Shown here: positions 25,028 through 36,840 of the stretch, piece by piece
Layout of the letters: the number at the start of each line of letters is the position of its first letter
Position numbering within the stretch: position 1 is the stretch's first letter
NCBI RefSeq assembly: GCF_024172165.1
Contig: NZ_JAMZEB010000002.1
Coordinates: 5,167,501 to 5,231,500, forward strand
DNA: 64,000 bases
Source of the DNA: Nonomuraea thailandensis
GTDB lineage: Bacteria; Actinomycetota; Actinomycetes; Streptosporangiales; Streptosporangiaceae
Direction: 5' to 3'
Made by a program: the position numbers and the translations under genes
Notes under the pieces: generated by a model
Told to the model about the DNA's origin: nothing
What the model saw: only the letters and a program-made list of their open reading frames with translations
Databases searched by the model: none

Positions 25028-26461
25028 ATGCCCGTACCCGCACCCCCCGCGGCCCTCGACGACTCCCCCGGAGCACGCCGGCGCGAGCAGCGCGGCTGGT
25101 ACTTCTACGACTGGGCCAACTCCGCCTTCTACACGGTGGTCATCTCGGTCTTCCTCGGCCCGTACCTCATCCCGGTCGCCAAGACGGCGGCCTGCGCCAA
25201 GGACTTCCCGGCCGTGGAGTCCGGCAGGTGCGTGGACACCTTCGACCAGCTCGCCGCCGCCGGCCCCGGGCTCGGGTACGTGGACGTGCTGGGCGCCGAC
25301 ATCAGGCCGGCCGCCTACTTCGGGCTGATCACCACGGTCGCGGTGTTCCTGCAGATCGTGATCCTGCCGATCGTGGGCGCGCTGGCCGACCACACCGGCC
25401 GCAAGAAGGAGATGCTCGGCATCTTCGCCTACGCCGGGGCGCTGTCGGCGGTGGGCCTGTTCTTCGTCGAGGGCGACCGCTACCTGCTGGGCGGCGTGCT
25501 GTTCATCCTGGCCAACCTGTTCTATGGCGCCTCGATCGTGGTCTACGACTCGTTCCTGCCGCAGATCTCCACGGCCGAGGAGCGCGACGGGGTCTCCTCG
25601 CGGGGCTGGGCGATCGGCTACCTGGGCGGCGGCCTCCTGCTGGCCCTCAACCTGGTGCTCTACCTGCAGTACGAGAGCCTCGGGCTGACCCAGGGCATGG
25701 CGGTGCGCATCTGCATGATGTCGGCGGGCCTGTGGTGGGCCACGTTCACGATCGTCCCGCTGCTGCGGCTGCGCAACCGGCCCGTGCCCGCGCACGAGAC
25801 GACGGCGCTGCGCTCGGTCGGAGGCAGCTTCCGCCAGCTCGGCCGCACCCTGTCCGAGCTGCGCCGCTACCCGCTGACGCTGCTGTTCCTGGTGGCCTAC
25901 CTGGTCTACAACGACGGCGTGCAGACGGTCATCGGCAACAGCGCGGCCTTCGCCTCCGAGGCGCTCAAGCTGCCGCAGGAGGTGCAGATCACCGCGATCC
26001 TCATGGTGCAGTTCGTGGCGTTCTTCGGGGCGCTGCTGCTCGGACGGCTGGCGCGCAGCTTCGGCACGAAGCGTACGGTGCTGGCGAGCCTGGTGCTGTG
26101 GACGGCGATCGTGGCGATGGCCATGTTCGTGGCCGAGGGGCAGGCGCTGCAGTTCTACCTGATGGCGTTCGCGATCGCGATCGTGCTGGGCGGCACGCAG
26201 GCGCTGTCGCGCTCGCTGTTCTCGCAGGTGATCCCGAAGGGGCGCGAGGCCGAGTACTTCAGCCTGCTGCAGATCAGCGACAAGGGCTCGGCGTTCATCG
26301 GCTCGCTGACGATCACGCTCGCGCTGCAGTTCACCAACAGCTACCGCATCGCGATCCTGTCGATGGTCGTCTTCTTCGTGATCGGGTTCGTGCTGCTGGC
26401 CATGACGAACCTGCCCAGGGCCATCCGCGCGGCCGGCAACGAGGTGCCCGCCCGCGTCTAG
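25028..26461 (+). CDS. MFS transporter of the UMF1/Atg22 type
   Basis: 477 aa with twelve hydrophobic segments. The N-terminal motif WYFYDWANSAFYTVV is the hallmark of the UMF1 family related to yeast vacuolar Atg22 amino-acid effluxers. GALADHTGRKKEML is the MFS loop 2-3. An AAGGAG Shine-Dalgarno precedes ATG 25028. It follows the phosphodiesterase gene by 40 nt and may be co-transcribed. Its stop shares CTAG with the stop of the convergent HxlR gene. Confidence 0.88.
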   Translation: MPVPAPPAALDDSPGARRREQRGWYFYDWANSAFYTVVISVFLGPYLIPVAKTAACAKDFPAVESGRCVDTFDQLAAAGPGLGYVDVLGADIRPAAYFGLITTVAVFLQIVILPIVGALADHTGRKKEMLGIFAYAGALSAVGLFFVEGDRYLLGGVLFILANLFYGASIVVYDSFLPQISTAEERDGVSSRGWAIGYLGGGLLLALNLVLYLQYESLGLTQGMAVRICMMSAGLWWATFTIVPLLRLRNRPVPAHETTALRSVGGSFRQLGRTLSELRRYPLTLLFLVAYLVYNDGVQTVIGNSAAFASEALKLPQEVQITAILMVQFVAFFGALLLGRLARSFGTKRTVLASLVLWTAIVAMAMFVAEGQALQFYLMAFAIAIVLGGTQALSRSLFSQVIPKGREAEYFSLLQISDKGSAFIGSLTITLALQFTNSYRIAILSMVVFFVIGFVLLAMTNLPRAIRAAGNEVPARV

Positions 26462-26937
26462 GCCCCCGCCGCAAGCACCATCGTGCCGGGCCCCTGGGCC
26501 GCCCCGGGCCCGGCCACGGCCGTCACCGTGTCCGCCGTGACCGCGCCGCCGCAGTGCGGGCACGTGACGACGGGCGTGAACCGCTCGCCGCACGAGTGCA
26601 CCAGCAGCGCGGGCGGCCCGCCGGGCGGGGTGGCCCAGCGGTCGCCCCAGGCCATCAGCGTCATCAGGGCGGGCACGATGTCGCGCCCCGCCTCCGTCAG
26701 CACGTACTCGTAGCGCGGCGGGCGCTCCTGGTAGAGCCGCTTGTCCACGACCCCCGCCGCGACGAGGTGCTCCAGCCTGCGGGTCAGCAGGTTGCGCGAG
26801 ATGCCCAGGTCCTGCGCCAGGTCGTCGAACCTGCGCAGGCCCAGGAACAGGTCCCGCAGGATCAGCGGGGTCCACGGCTCGCCGATGACGCCGACGGCCT
26901 GGGCGATGGAGCAGTGCATCTCACCGAACCTGTTCAT
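26458..26937 (-). CDS. HxlR-family transcriptional regulator
   Basis: 159 aa. The winged helix has the family pattern MHCSIAQAVGVIGEPWTPLILRDLF (shown in the first 35 residues), then RRFDDLAQDLGISRNLLTRRL. The C-terminus carries two possible metal sites, HSCGE and CPHCGG, the second a CxxC pair. ATG 26937 is favoured over a longer frame because TATCCT lies exactly 12 nt upstream, giving a leaderless promoter. It is divergent from the SnoaL-like gene, its probable target. Confidence 0.88.
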   Translation of the reverse strand: MNRFGEMHCSIAQAVGVIGEPWTPLILRDLFLGLRRFDDLAQDLGISRNLLTRRLEHLVAAGVVDKRLYQERPPRYEYVLTEAGRDIVPALMTLMAWGDRWATPPGGPPALLVHSCGERFTPVVTCPHCGGAVTADTVTAVAGPGAAQGPGTMVLAAGA

Positions 26938-26943
26938 GGACCC

Positions 26944-26971
26944 AGGATAGTGGGTTGATAAAGTGAACCCA
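26944..26971. promoter_or_regulatory. Overlapping divergent leaderless promoters and HxlR-type operator
   Basis: TATCCT (26949-26944, minus strand) and TAAAGT (26959-26964, plus strand) each lie 12 nt from the facing ATG. The inverted repeat TGGGTT-N9-AACCCA (26951-26956 and 26966-26971) covers the plus-strand -10 and reaches the ATG. A bound HxlR dimer would block both genes or at least the SnoaL-like one. Confidence 0.6.
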
Positions 26972-27474
26972 TGACAGTTCACATTCAGGACTCACCCGCG
27001 TACGCGTACCGGCGGGCCGGTGAGACGCACGACCTCGGCGCGCTGGCCGCCACCCTGTCCGAGGACGTCGTCTTCCACTCGCCGCTGTCCGCCACGGCCG
27101 GGTTCCGCGGCAAGGAGCAGGTGCTGGAGCTGTTCACCGTCGTGTTCGACGTCCTGTCGGACATGTGCTACCACAGCGACGTGGGCGACTCCCGGACGCG
27201 CGCGCTCACCGCGACCGCACGGCTGGGCGACCGGGAGATCCACGAGGCCGCCGTCGCCGAGTTCGGCGAGGACGGGCTGATCAGGGAGCTCACCCTGTGG
27301 ATCCGGCCGCTGCCGGCGCTGACCGCGATGATGGCCGCGCTCGGCCCCGGGCTGGCCAGGGCCGCGGGCAGGCCGGCCATGTCCCTGCTGGTCGCGGCCG
27401 CGGTCAGGCCGCTGGCCGCGATGACCGCGCTGGGCGACAGGACCCTCGTCCCGCTGGTGACCCGTGCTCGCTGA
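26971..27474 (+). CDS. SnoaL/NTF2-like protein
   Basis: 167 aa. Residues 1-115 follow the NTF2-like cone fold (SEDVVFHSPLSATAGFRGKEQVLELF then REIHEAAVAEFGEDGLIRELTLWIRPL). The C-terminal 50 residues add an Ala/Leu-rich helix pair. Members include polyketide cyclases and small ligand-binding proteins, so no reaction can be assigned. The predicted transcript starts at its ATG. Confidence 0.8.
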   Translation: MTVHIQDSPAYAYRRAGETHDLGALAATLSEDVVFHSPLSATAGFRGKEQVLELFTVVFDVLSDMCYHSDVGDSRTRALTATARLGDREIHEAAVAEFGEDGLIRELTLWIRPLPALTAMMAALGPGLARAAGRPAMSLLVAAAVRPLAAMTALGDRTLVPLVTRAR

Positions 27475-27481
27475 TCCAAAG

Positions 27482-27530
27482 AGAGAGCACCGCTCTTGAC
27501 ATCGGTGCGCCGGACAGAGAGCATTGCTCA
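27482..27530 (+). promoter_or_regulatory. TTGACA element with paired AGAGC dyads
   Basis: AGAGC-ACC-GCTCT (27484-27496) and AGAGC-ATT-GCTCA (27518-27530) are near-identical dyads 34 bp apart, each preceded by AG. TTGACA (27496-27501) begins at the edge of the first; GAGCAT (27519-27524) is a possible -10 at 17 bp, inside the second. The AGAGCA(N)TGCTCT type is common for TetR-family operators. No TetR gene is adjacent. Confidence 0.5.
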
Positions 27531-27563
27531 CATAACGGAGCAACGCCCTCTAAAGGAGCATCG

Positions 27564-28199
27564 ATGTCCCCCAGGCTCACGTCCGCGGCCTTCGCCGGCA
27601 GCGGCGCCCTCTTCCTGCTCTACATCGCTCTGCGCCCGTCCGGCGACGACGCCGCGGCCATGGCCTCCGCCGCGTGGGTCGCCGGGCACGCCGCCGCCAT
27701 GGCCGGGTTCACCCTGCTCGGCCTGGCGGTCCTCGGCCTGCACCAGGTGCTCGGCGACCGGCTGTCGCTGCGGGCCGCGGCGGTGACCTGGGCCGGCGCG
27801 GGCCTGACGCTGCCGTACTACGGGGCCGAGGACTTCGGCCTGAACGTCATCGCCCGGCGCTCCCTGCGCGACGGGACGCCGGCGCTGATGGAGCTGGCCG
27901 CGGAGTTCAGGTACGGGCCCGTCGCGGTCGGCATGTTCGCCGCCGGGCTGCTGCTGCTGGCCGCGGGCACCGTCATGGCGGCGGCCGCCGTCTGGCGCTC
28001 CGGCACGCTGCCGCGGTGGAGCGGCACGGTGCTGGCGCTGGGGTTCGTGCTGTTCCTCCCGCAGTTCTTCACGCCGTACCCGGTGCGCGTCGCGCACGGC
28101 GCGCTGGTCATGGCCGGCGGGCTCTGGGCGGCGGCCGCCCTGTGGCGGGCCGCCGGCCCCGCCCACCGCCCGTCAGCCCTCCCCGTCGCCGGCTCCTGA
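27564..28199 (+). CDS. Multi-pass membrane protein of unknown function
   Basis: 211 aa with six hydrophobic segments (around residues 5-22, 38-57, 68-85, 115-137, 147-165 and 172-190). No catalytic or transport motif was recognised; the hydrophobicity pattern resembles DUF4386/DUF998-type proteins, without a firm match. An AAGGAG Shine-Dalgarno precedes ATG 27564. Its promoter has paired dyads, so it is probably inducible. The 3' end overlaps the convergent gene by 27 nt. Confidence 0.65.
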   Translation: MSPRLTSAAFAGSGALFLLYIALRPSGDDAAAMASAAWVAGHAAAMAGFTLLGLAVLGLHQVLGDRLSLRAAAVTWAGAGLTLPYYGAEDFGLNVIARRSLRDGTPALMELAAEFRYGPVAVGMFAAGLLLLAAGTVMAAAAVWRSGTLPRWSGTVLALGFVLFLPQFFTPYPVRVAHGALVMAGGLWAAAALWRAAGPAHRPSALPVAGS

Positions 28200-28634
28200 C
28201 GGCCGGCGCGCGGGTGGCCGGCGCCACACGCGCCTGGCCGCCACGGCCAGCAGGGCCGCGCCGGCCAGGGCGAGCAGGGTGGTGAACAGCCACTCCCCCG
28301 AGCCGTCCAGGCCGTAGACGCGGCTCGCCCGCCCCGTGTCCACGGCCTGCGTGGTCCGCCCGGCGGCGAGCGTGCCGCGGTCGCTGCCGTACAGCTCGAC
28401 GTCGCGCCGCAGCACCCGCCCGTCGTCGGAGGCGAAATCCCCCGCCCAGACGCAGGACTCGTGCCCGGGATGCTGGATGCACCGCAACTCCCCGGCGGTG
28501 AACACGCCGCTCACCCCGTCGGCCCGCGCGGCCTTGATGGTGGGGCCCAGCTCCGGGACCGACCAGAACAACAGCAACAGCCCCAGCGCGGCCAGCGCCA
28601 CCGTGAACGCGCTCAGGCGCCGCCCGACCCGCAT
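28173..28634 (-). CDS. Two-helix membrane protein with exported loop
   Basis: 153 aa. A transmembrane helix at residues about 9-26, a roughly 85-residue loop with two Cys (ELRCIQHPGHESCVW) that could form a disulfide outside the cell, a second helix (about 116-133), and a short basic tail. The family is not recognised. It starts 3 nt after the stop of the His-rich membrane protein gene and is probably co-transcribed with it. Confidence 0.65.
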   Translation of the reverse strand: MRVGRRLSAFTVALAALGLLLLFWSVPELGPTIKAARADGVSGVFTAGELRCIQHPGHESCVWAGDFASDDGRVLRRDVELYGSDRGTLAAGRTTQAVDTGRASRVYGLDGSGEWLFTTLLALAGAALLAVAARRVWRRPPARRPSGAGDGEG

Positions 28635-28637
28635 GGC

Positions 28638-29177
28638 CTAGTGCGCGACCGCGCAGGTGCAGGTGGCACCGGAGTGCGACCCGGCACGGCGGTGGAGCAG
28701 CATGGCCACCACCATCGGCGCGAAGACGACCGCGTTGTAGAACAGGTGCAGCTCCATCCTGGGCCAGATCAGCTGCAGCACGCTCGTCGGGACGGGCCGC
28801 CCCATCAGGTGCAGGCCGCTGAGGTTCTGCAGGAGCAGCAGCAGGTGCTCCATGTGGTGCCACACCTGGATGCCGAGGGAGATGTTCCACCACGTGCGCG
28901 AGCTGCCGGTGAAGCCCTTGCGCAGCAGGACGAGGCCGACGAGCATGATCAGCGCGTAGCCGTAGTGCATCCACTCGGAGGTCACCAGCCACGGGAACGG
29001 CACGCCGAGCACGCCCCGGGCCTCGGCCAGCGGCCACCCCCACGCGTAGACCTGCACGGCCTGGACTAAGTGCTCCGCCCAGTGGGCCACCACGATCACC
29101 ATGAAGACCGTGAGCGCCGTCTTGTGATGGCGCCCGTTGAGCGTGGAGACGCTGATCGCCGTCGTGGTCGTCGCCAT
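28638..29177 (-). CDS. Membrane protein with His pairs in its helices
   Basis: 179 aa with four to five helices. Histidines recur at helix-like spacing inside hydrophobic segments: VVAHWAEHLVQAV, SEWMHYGYAL, QVWHHMEHLLLLL and MELHLFYNAV. The C-terminus ends GATCTCAVAH with two Cys. Such intramembrane His/Glu sets are typical of metal or heme binding, but no family was recognised. A GAGGTGAG Shine-Dalgarno precedes ATG 29177. It is the first gene of a two-gene unit. Confidence 0.65.
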   Translation of the reverse strand: MATTTTAISVSTLNGRHHKTALTVFMVIVVAHWAEHLVQAVQVYAWGWPLAEARGVLGVPFPWLVTSEWMHYGYALIMLVGLVLLRKGFTGSSRTWWNISLGIQVWHHMEHLLLLLQNLSGLHLMGRPVPTSVLQLIWPRMELHLFYNAVVFAPMVVAMLLHRRAGSHSGATCTCAVAH

Positions 29178-29377
29178 TTCTCACCTCGTGTTCGCGTCGC
29201 GATGGATCACTGCCGTCCCGGGCCATCGTGACTCCGGCGCAGATCGCGGGCAAGAGGATCTCGATCAACACTGGGAAACCGCTTGCAAACGACTTAACGG
29301 CTGAGCAGCGGAACCGGCCCCGGACCTTCCGGACCATCGTTACGCTTGCGACTCCGGTGACGAATGGGAGCCCTCGC

Positions 29378-32185
29378 ATGGGTCTGGAGATCAGGTTCCT
29401 CGGTCCGTGGGAGATCGCCGCGGACGATCACGTGATCAAGCTGGCCGGGCAGCGGCGGATCGGGGTCCTGGCCAGGCTCGCCGTGAACACGGGCCAGGCG
29501 GTGCACACCGACCGCCTCCTCGCCGACGTGTGGGCGCACAGCTCGGCGGCGACCGCGGCCAAGCAGCTGCACATCGTGATCTCCAAGCTGCGCGAGACGC
29601 TGGCCGCCCACGCCGGCGAAGACCTCATCGAGACCCTGCCCGGCGCCTACCGTCTCGCCCTCCCCCGTGACCGCGTCGACGCCCACCTGTTCAGCCGGCT
29701 GGTCCTGCGGGCGCGCGCCGCCCGCGCCCAGGACGCGGCGACCGCCGACACGCTGTTCCGCCAGGCGCTCGGGCTGTGGCGCGGGCCGGCGCTGGACGAG
29801 GTGGACGCGCCGTGGGCGAGGATCGAGGCCGGCAGGCTGGCGGAGGAGCGGCTCTCCGTCCTGGAGGAGCACATCGACCTGCGGCTCGCCGCGGGCGATC
29901 ACCCCGCCGTGGCACGGGAGCTCGCCGCGCACGTCAAGGAGCACCCGCTGCGCGAGCGGCTCGCCATCCAGCTCATGCTCGCCCTGCACCGCGACGCGCG
30001 GTCCGCCGAGGCGCTGGACGTCTACCAGGACACCCGCCGCCTCATGGTGACGGAGCTCGGCATCGAGCCCGGCAACGAGCTGCGCCGCCTCCACCAGGCC
30101 ATCCTCGCCCGCGACCCGGCGCTCGACCTCGGCACCCCCGCGCAGCGCGGCACGCTGACCGAGCCGATCGTGCCCGCCGAGCTGCCCGCCGGCACGCAGG
30201 CGTTCACCGCCAGGGCCGCCGAGGTCGAGCGGCTGCGGGCCGCCCTCGTCACGGGCGGCGGCCCCACGATCACGGTCATCGACGGGCCCGGCGGCATCGG
30301 CAAGTCAGCGCTCGCCGTCCACGTCGCGCACGCGGTTGCCGGCCGCTTCACCGACGGCGTCGTCTACGTCAACCTGCATGGCGCCACCGCCGGGCTCGCC
30401 CCGCTGACGTCCATCGAGGCGCTGCGCCACCTGCTGCGCTCGCTGGGTCTCGACGGCGCCGCCGTACCCGCCGACCCGGGTGAGGCCGCCGCCCGCTACC
30501 GCTCGCTCACCGCGGCCGGCAACCTGCTGGTGATCCTCGACAACGCCCACAACGTACGCCAGGTCCGCCCGCTCATCCCCGGCGGGACGGGCTGCCGGGT
30601 CCTCATCACCAGCCGCGACCCGCTCACCGTCCTGGACAACTCCCACCACCTGCACCTGGGCACGCTCGCCGACGACGACGCCGCCGCGCTGCTCACCCGC
30701 GTCGTCGACGCCGGCCGGGTGCGCGCCGAGCCGGAGGCCACGGCGGAGATCGTCCGGCTGTGCGGCGGCTTCCCGCTCGCGCTCCGGATCGCCGGCGCCC
30801 GGCTGGCGGCCCGCCCCGACGGGACGATCTCCGACCTCGCGGTCCGGCTCGCCGACGCCACCCGCCGCCTGGACCTGCTGGAGTACGCCGACCTGGCCGT
30901 GCGCGCCGGCATCGCGGTCAGCCACCAGCACCTGCGCGAGGAGCCGGCCGGACGGGACGCCGCGCACCTGCTGGCCCTGCTCGGCCTGCTCGAACTGCCC
31001 ACGCACACCACCGCCGCCACCGCCGCCCTGGCGGGCTGGCCCGAACACCGCACGGAGGCGGCCCTGGAGCGCCTGCTGGACGCCCGGCTGCTCGAACCCG
31101 CCGGGCCGCACCGTTACCAGTTCCACGACCTGGTCCGCCTCTACACCCGGGAGCAGGAGCTCCCCGCCCAGGAGCGGGCGGCCGCGATCCGGCGCGCGCT
31201 GCACCACTACCTGGCCACGGCCGTGCACGCCGAAGGGCTGGTGGGCGGACTCAAGGGGGACCTCGACCACCTGCCCGCCGAGCAGCCAGGAGAGGAGCTC
31301 CCCACCGTGGCGGCCGCCAACGCGTGGGTCGGGCGCGAACGGGACAACCTGCTGGCCGCGGTCCGCCAGGCGGCAGGTGACCTGGCCGATCGCACGGCGG
31401 CCGTGCTCGCGAACGCCACCCAGTGGCTGTTCGACCGGCGGGGCTGGTTCTCCGAACTGATCGAGGTGAGCGAGCCGGCCCTGCGCGGCGCCGAGGAGAT
31501 GAAGGACTGGGCGGGCAAGGCGTTCCTGCACCAGGGGATCGCCTCCGCCCAGAGTCAGCTCGGACGCTCCGCGGAGGCCCTGCGCCACCTGGAGGCGGGG
31601 CTGGTCTGCTGTGACCTGGCCGGGAAGCCGGACCGCAAGGCAGGGCTGTACAACGACCTCGGAATCCTCTACGCCATGACGGGCCGCTACGACGACGCCC
31701 TTGCCGCGCTGGAGCGCGCACTCGCGATCACCGTGCGCACCGGCCGCGGGGACCACGAGTCCTTCGTCCGCAACAACCGGGTGCACGTCCACTACCGTCA
31801 GGGGAGGTTCGAGGAAGCCGTCGAGGAGGCCCGGCACGTCCTGGCCATGACGGAGGAGCTGGACGACACCGGGAGCCTCGGCATCGCCCACGACACCCTG
31901 GGCGACGCCTACCGGGCCGCCGGCAGGCTGGAGGAAGCCGTGGAGCAGTACCGCTACGCCGTCAAGCTCCAGCGTGAGATGGGCTTCACCCTCTACACCG
32001 CCGTGTCCTCCTGGTGGCTCGGCCGCACCCTGCACGACCTCGGGCGGCCGGAGGAGGCGTGGGCCTCCTGGCGGGTGTCGCTCGATCTCCTGCGCGAGGC
32101 CCGCCTGCTGACCGCCGCCGAGGTGGCGGCCCACCTCGCGCAGCCCGTCCCGGACACGCCGGAGCCCATCAGGAACCAGCTCTGA
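29378..32185 (+). CDS. AfsR/SARP-type regulator with BTAD, NB-ARC ATPase and TPR repeats
   Basis: 935 aa. N-terminal OmpR-like DNA-binding domain (residues 1-95) and bacterial transcriptional activator domain (about 100-245, QLMLALHRDARSAEALDVYQ). An NB-ARC module follows with Walker A DGPGGIGKSALAVHVA, Walker B LLVILDNAHN and the GFPLALRIAGARL helix. About 280 residues of TPR repeats end the protein (ASAQSQLGRSAEALRHLEAG, ILYAMTGRYDDALAALERA). ATG 29378 is taken because the DNA-binding fold begins at GLEIRFLGPW; it has a GGGAG Shine-Dalgarno. Such proteins often switch on secondary metabolism, but no biosynthetic cluster is adjacent. Confidence 0.92.
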   Translation: MGLEIRFLGPWEIAADDHVIKLAGQRRIGVLARLAVNTGQAVHTDRLLADVWAHSSAATAAKQLHIVISKLRETLAAHAGEDLIETLPGAYRLALPRDRVDAHLFSRLVLRARAARAQDAATADTLFRQALGLWRGPALDEVDAPWARIEAGRLAEERLSVLEEHIDLRLAAGDHPAVARELAAHVKEHPLRERLAIQLMLALHRDARSAEALDVYQDTRRLMVTELGIEPGNELRRLHQAILARDPALDLGTPAQRGTLTEPIVPAELPAGTQAFTARAAEVERLRAALVTGGGPTITVIDGPGGIGKSALAVHVAHAVAGRFTDGVVYVNLHGATAGLAPLTSIEALRHLLRSLGLDGAAVPADPGEAAARYRSLTAAGNLLVILDNAHNVRQVRPLIPGGTGCRVLITSRDPLTVLDNSHHLHLGTLADDDAAALLTRVVDAGRVRAEPEATAEIVRLCGGFPLALRIAGARLAARPDGTISDLAVRLADATRRLDLLEYADLAVRAGIAVSHQHLREEPAGRDAAHLLALLGLLELPTHTTAATAALAGWPEHRTEAALERLLDARLLEPAGPHRYQFHDLVRLYTREQELPAQERAAAIRRALHHYLATAVHAEGLVGGLKGDLDHLPAEQPGEELPTVAAANAWVGRERDNLLAAVRQAAGDLADRTAAVLANATQWLFDRRGWFSELIEVSEPALRGAEEMKDWAGKAFLHQGIASAQSQLGRSAEALRHLEAGLVCCDLAGKPDRKAGLYNDLGILYAMTGRYDDALAALERALAITVRTGRGDHESFVRNNRVHVHYRQGRFEEAVEEARHVLAMTEELDDTGSLGIAHDTLGDAYRAAGRLEEAVEQYRYAVKLQREMGFTLYTAVSSWWLGRTLHDLGRPEEAWASWRVSLDLLREARLLTAAEVAAHLAQPVPDTPEPIRNQL

Positions 32186-32309
32186 GGCTCACCGGTAGGC
32201 GGAGGTCGTGCAGGCGGGCGTAACGGCCGGCCGCCAGGTGCGGCAGGCCGGCCGACGCGAGGAAGCGCAGGGAGCCGCCTCTGGCGGGTAAGCCCATTCC
32301 CGGCACACT

Positions 32310-35270
<2,961 letters not shown>

Positions 35271-35300
35271 GACCTCTCCTCCGTACGGGTGTCGTGTCAG

Positions 35301-35465
35301 GGAGAGCGCTCTCCGACACCCGAGGTTCCTCCGGCCGCGAGGGTGCGTCAAGGCCCCATTCGCTCGGCGGCCCGAAATCCGCCGGTCACGACGGCGAAAT
35401 CTGCCTGCGCCAGGCCCTCTTGACAGGCGCCCGGCGCAGGCGTCAATCTCGGAGAGCGCTCTCCG
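35301..35465. promoter_or_regulatory. Divergent promoters with two LacI-type operators
   Basis: GGAGAGCGCTCTCC occurs at 35301-35314 and at 35451-35464, 150 bp apart. Plus strand: TTGACA (35420-35425), 17 bp, TCAATC (35443-35448), operator 2 nt later. Minus strand: TTGACG (35351-35346), 17 bp, GAACCT (35328-35323), operator 8 nt later. Both operators therefore sit at the transcription start regions of the two secreted-protein genes. Spacing near a whole number of helical turns would allow looping. Confidence 0.75.
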
Positions 35466-35491
35466 ACCGTTCCCGACCGAAGGAGAGACCC

Positions 35492-36838
35492 ATGCACCCG
35501 TCCAGCAGGATCCCGCGATGGCCGGTGGCCATCGCGCTGGCCGCCGTGTTCGCGGCCTGCGTCGCCGCCGTCACGCCCGCGTTCGCGGCCGACGCCCTGA
35601 TCTCCGAGGGGCGGCCCGCGACGGCGTCCTCCACCGAGGGTGCGGGCCACAGCGCGGGAGCCGCCTTCGACGGCACCCGCACCACGCGCTGGTCCAGCGC
35701 CGCCGCCGACCCGCAGTGGCTCCAGGTCGACCTCGGCGCACCCGCCACGATCTCCCGCGTCGTCCTGGAGTGGGAGGCCGCGTACGGCAGATCCTTCAGG
35801 ATCCAGACCTCGAACGACGCCACGACCTGGACCGACGCGTACGCCACCACCACCGGCGCCGGCGGCGTCCAGAGCCTCGACGTGCGGGCGACCGGCCGCC
35901 ACGTCCGCCTGTACGGCACCGCCCGAGGCACCGGCTACGGCTACTCCCTGTGGGAGTTCCAGGTCTACGGCACCGGCGGCGCCCCGACCACCCCGAGACC
36001 GCGGCCCACCTTCACCGACGAGGTGACGCACCACGAGTTCCAGGCCAACTGCTCGGTGACGGCGAACCGCCCCGACGACCCCATCGTCTACCCCGGCCTG
36101 CCCGGCGCCTCCCACCTGCACACCTTCATCGGCAACCGCACCACGAACGCGCACAGCACGACCGCCTCGCTGCTCGCCGGCGGCACCTCGTGCACGAACC
36201 CGCACGACCGCTCCGCCTACTGGTTCCCGAGCTTCCACAAGGGCGACCGGCTCGTCGAGCCCACCGGGAACCAGGTCGTCTACTACAAGTCCGGCATCCT
36301 GGAGTACTGGCGGGTGCAGCCGTTCCCGCAGGGCCTGCGCTTCGTCGCCGGCAGCCCGGGCGCGAGCCTGGAGCAGTTCCGCGACTCCCCCGGCGCCGTC
36401 GAGGGCTTCGAGTGCGGCGACCTGTCCAGGAGCTGGGACATCCCCGCCTCGTGCGCGGCGGGCACCCAGGTGAACGTCCGCTACCAGGCGCCGAGCTGCT
36501 GGGACGGCGTCCGCCTCGACAGCCCCGACCACAAGAGCCACATGTCCTACCCCGTCGGCGGCTACTGCCCGGCCGGCCATCCGGTGGCGGTGCCGATGCT
36601 CGAGTTCAAGATCGCCTTCCCGGCGGACGGCGACCTGTCGCAGGCGCGGCTGTCCAGCGGCCGGGGCTACTCCTGGCACTACGACTTCTTCAACGCCTGG
36701 GACGACCCCGCGATCCTGGACGCGCTGGTGACCCACTGCATCAACGGCGGCCTCCAGTGCGACCCCCGCGGGTACGACCTGTACAAACCGCACCGTGGCG
36801 CCGCGCTCACCCCGGACTTCCAGCTCCCCGGAGCCTGA
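35492..36838 (+). CDS. Secreted F5/8C-DUF1996 protein
   Basis: 448 aa: signal peptide (about 1-33), F5/8 type C domain (about 38-160) nearly identical to that of the divergent glycosidase, a short Pro/Arg linker, then DUF1996 (about 175-435) with ASHLHTFIGN, SAYWFPSF, HKSHMSYPVGGYCP and WHYDFFNAW. DUF1996 is common in actinomycete and fungal secreted proteins and is suspected to act on polysaccharides; no reaction is established. AAGGAG precedes ATG 35492. Eight Cys suggest disulfides. Its operators link it to the LacI regulator downstream. Confidence 0.88.
   Translation: MHPSSRIPRWPVAIALAAVFAACVAAVTPAFAADALISEGRPATASSTEGAGHSAGAAFDGTRTTRWSSAAADPQWLQVDLGAPATISRVVLEWEAAYGRSFRIQTSNDATTWTDAYATTTGAGGVQSLDVRATGRHVRLYGTARGTGYGYSLWEFQVYGTGGAPTTPRPRPTFTDEVTHHEFQANCSVTANRPDDPIVYPGLPGASHLHTFIGNRTTNAHSTTASLLAGGTSCTNPHDRSAYWFPSFHKGDRLVEPTGNQVVYYKSGILEYWRVQPFPQGLRFVAGSPGASLEQFRDSPGAVEGFECGDLSRSWDIPASCAAGTQVNVRYQAPSCWDGVRLDSPDHKSHMSYPVGGYCPAGHPVAVPMLEFKIAFPADGDLSQARLSSGRGYSWHYDFFNAWDDPAILDALVTHCINGGLQCDPRGYDLYKPHRGAALTPDFQLPGA
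35711..35850 (+). repeat. F5/8C domain segment, right copy of an inverted repeat
   Basis: Partner of 34921-35060, near-identical over 140 bp in opposite orientation. A further match continues around GTARGTGYGYSLWE (near 35904-35973 here, 34801-34870 there). Confidence 0.85.
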
Positions 36839-36840
36839 TC

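Noticed and set aside
32169..32297. 42-codon minus-strand frame between the BTAD regulator and the glycosidase
   Set aside because: It reads smoothly but has no Shine-Dalgarno and no recognised family. It could be a remnant of a lost gene; support is too weak.
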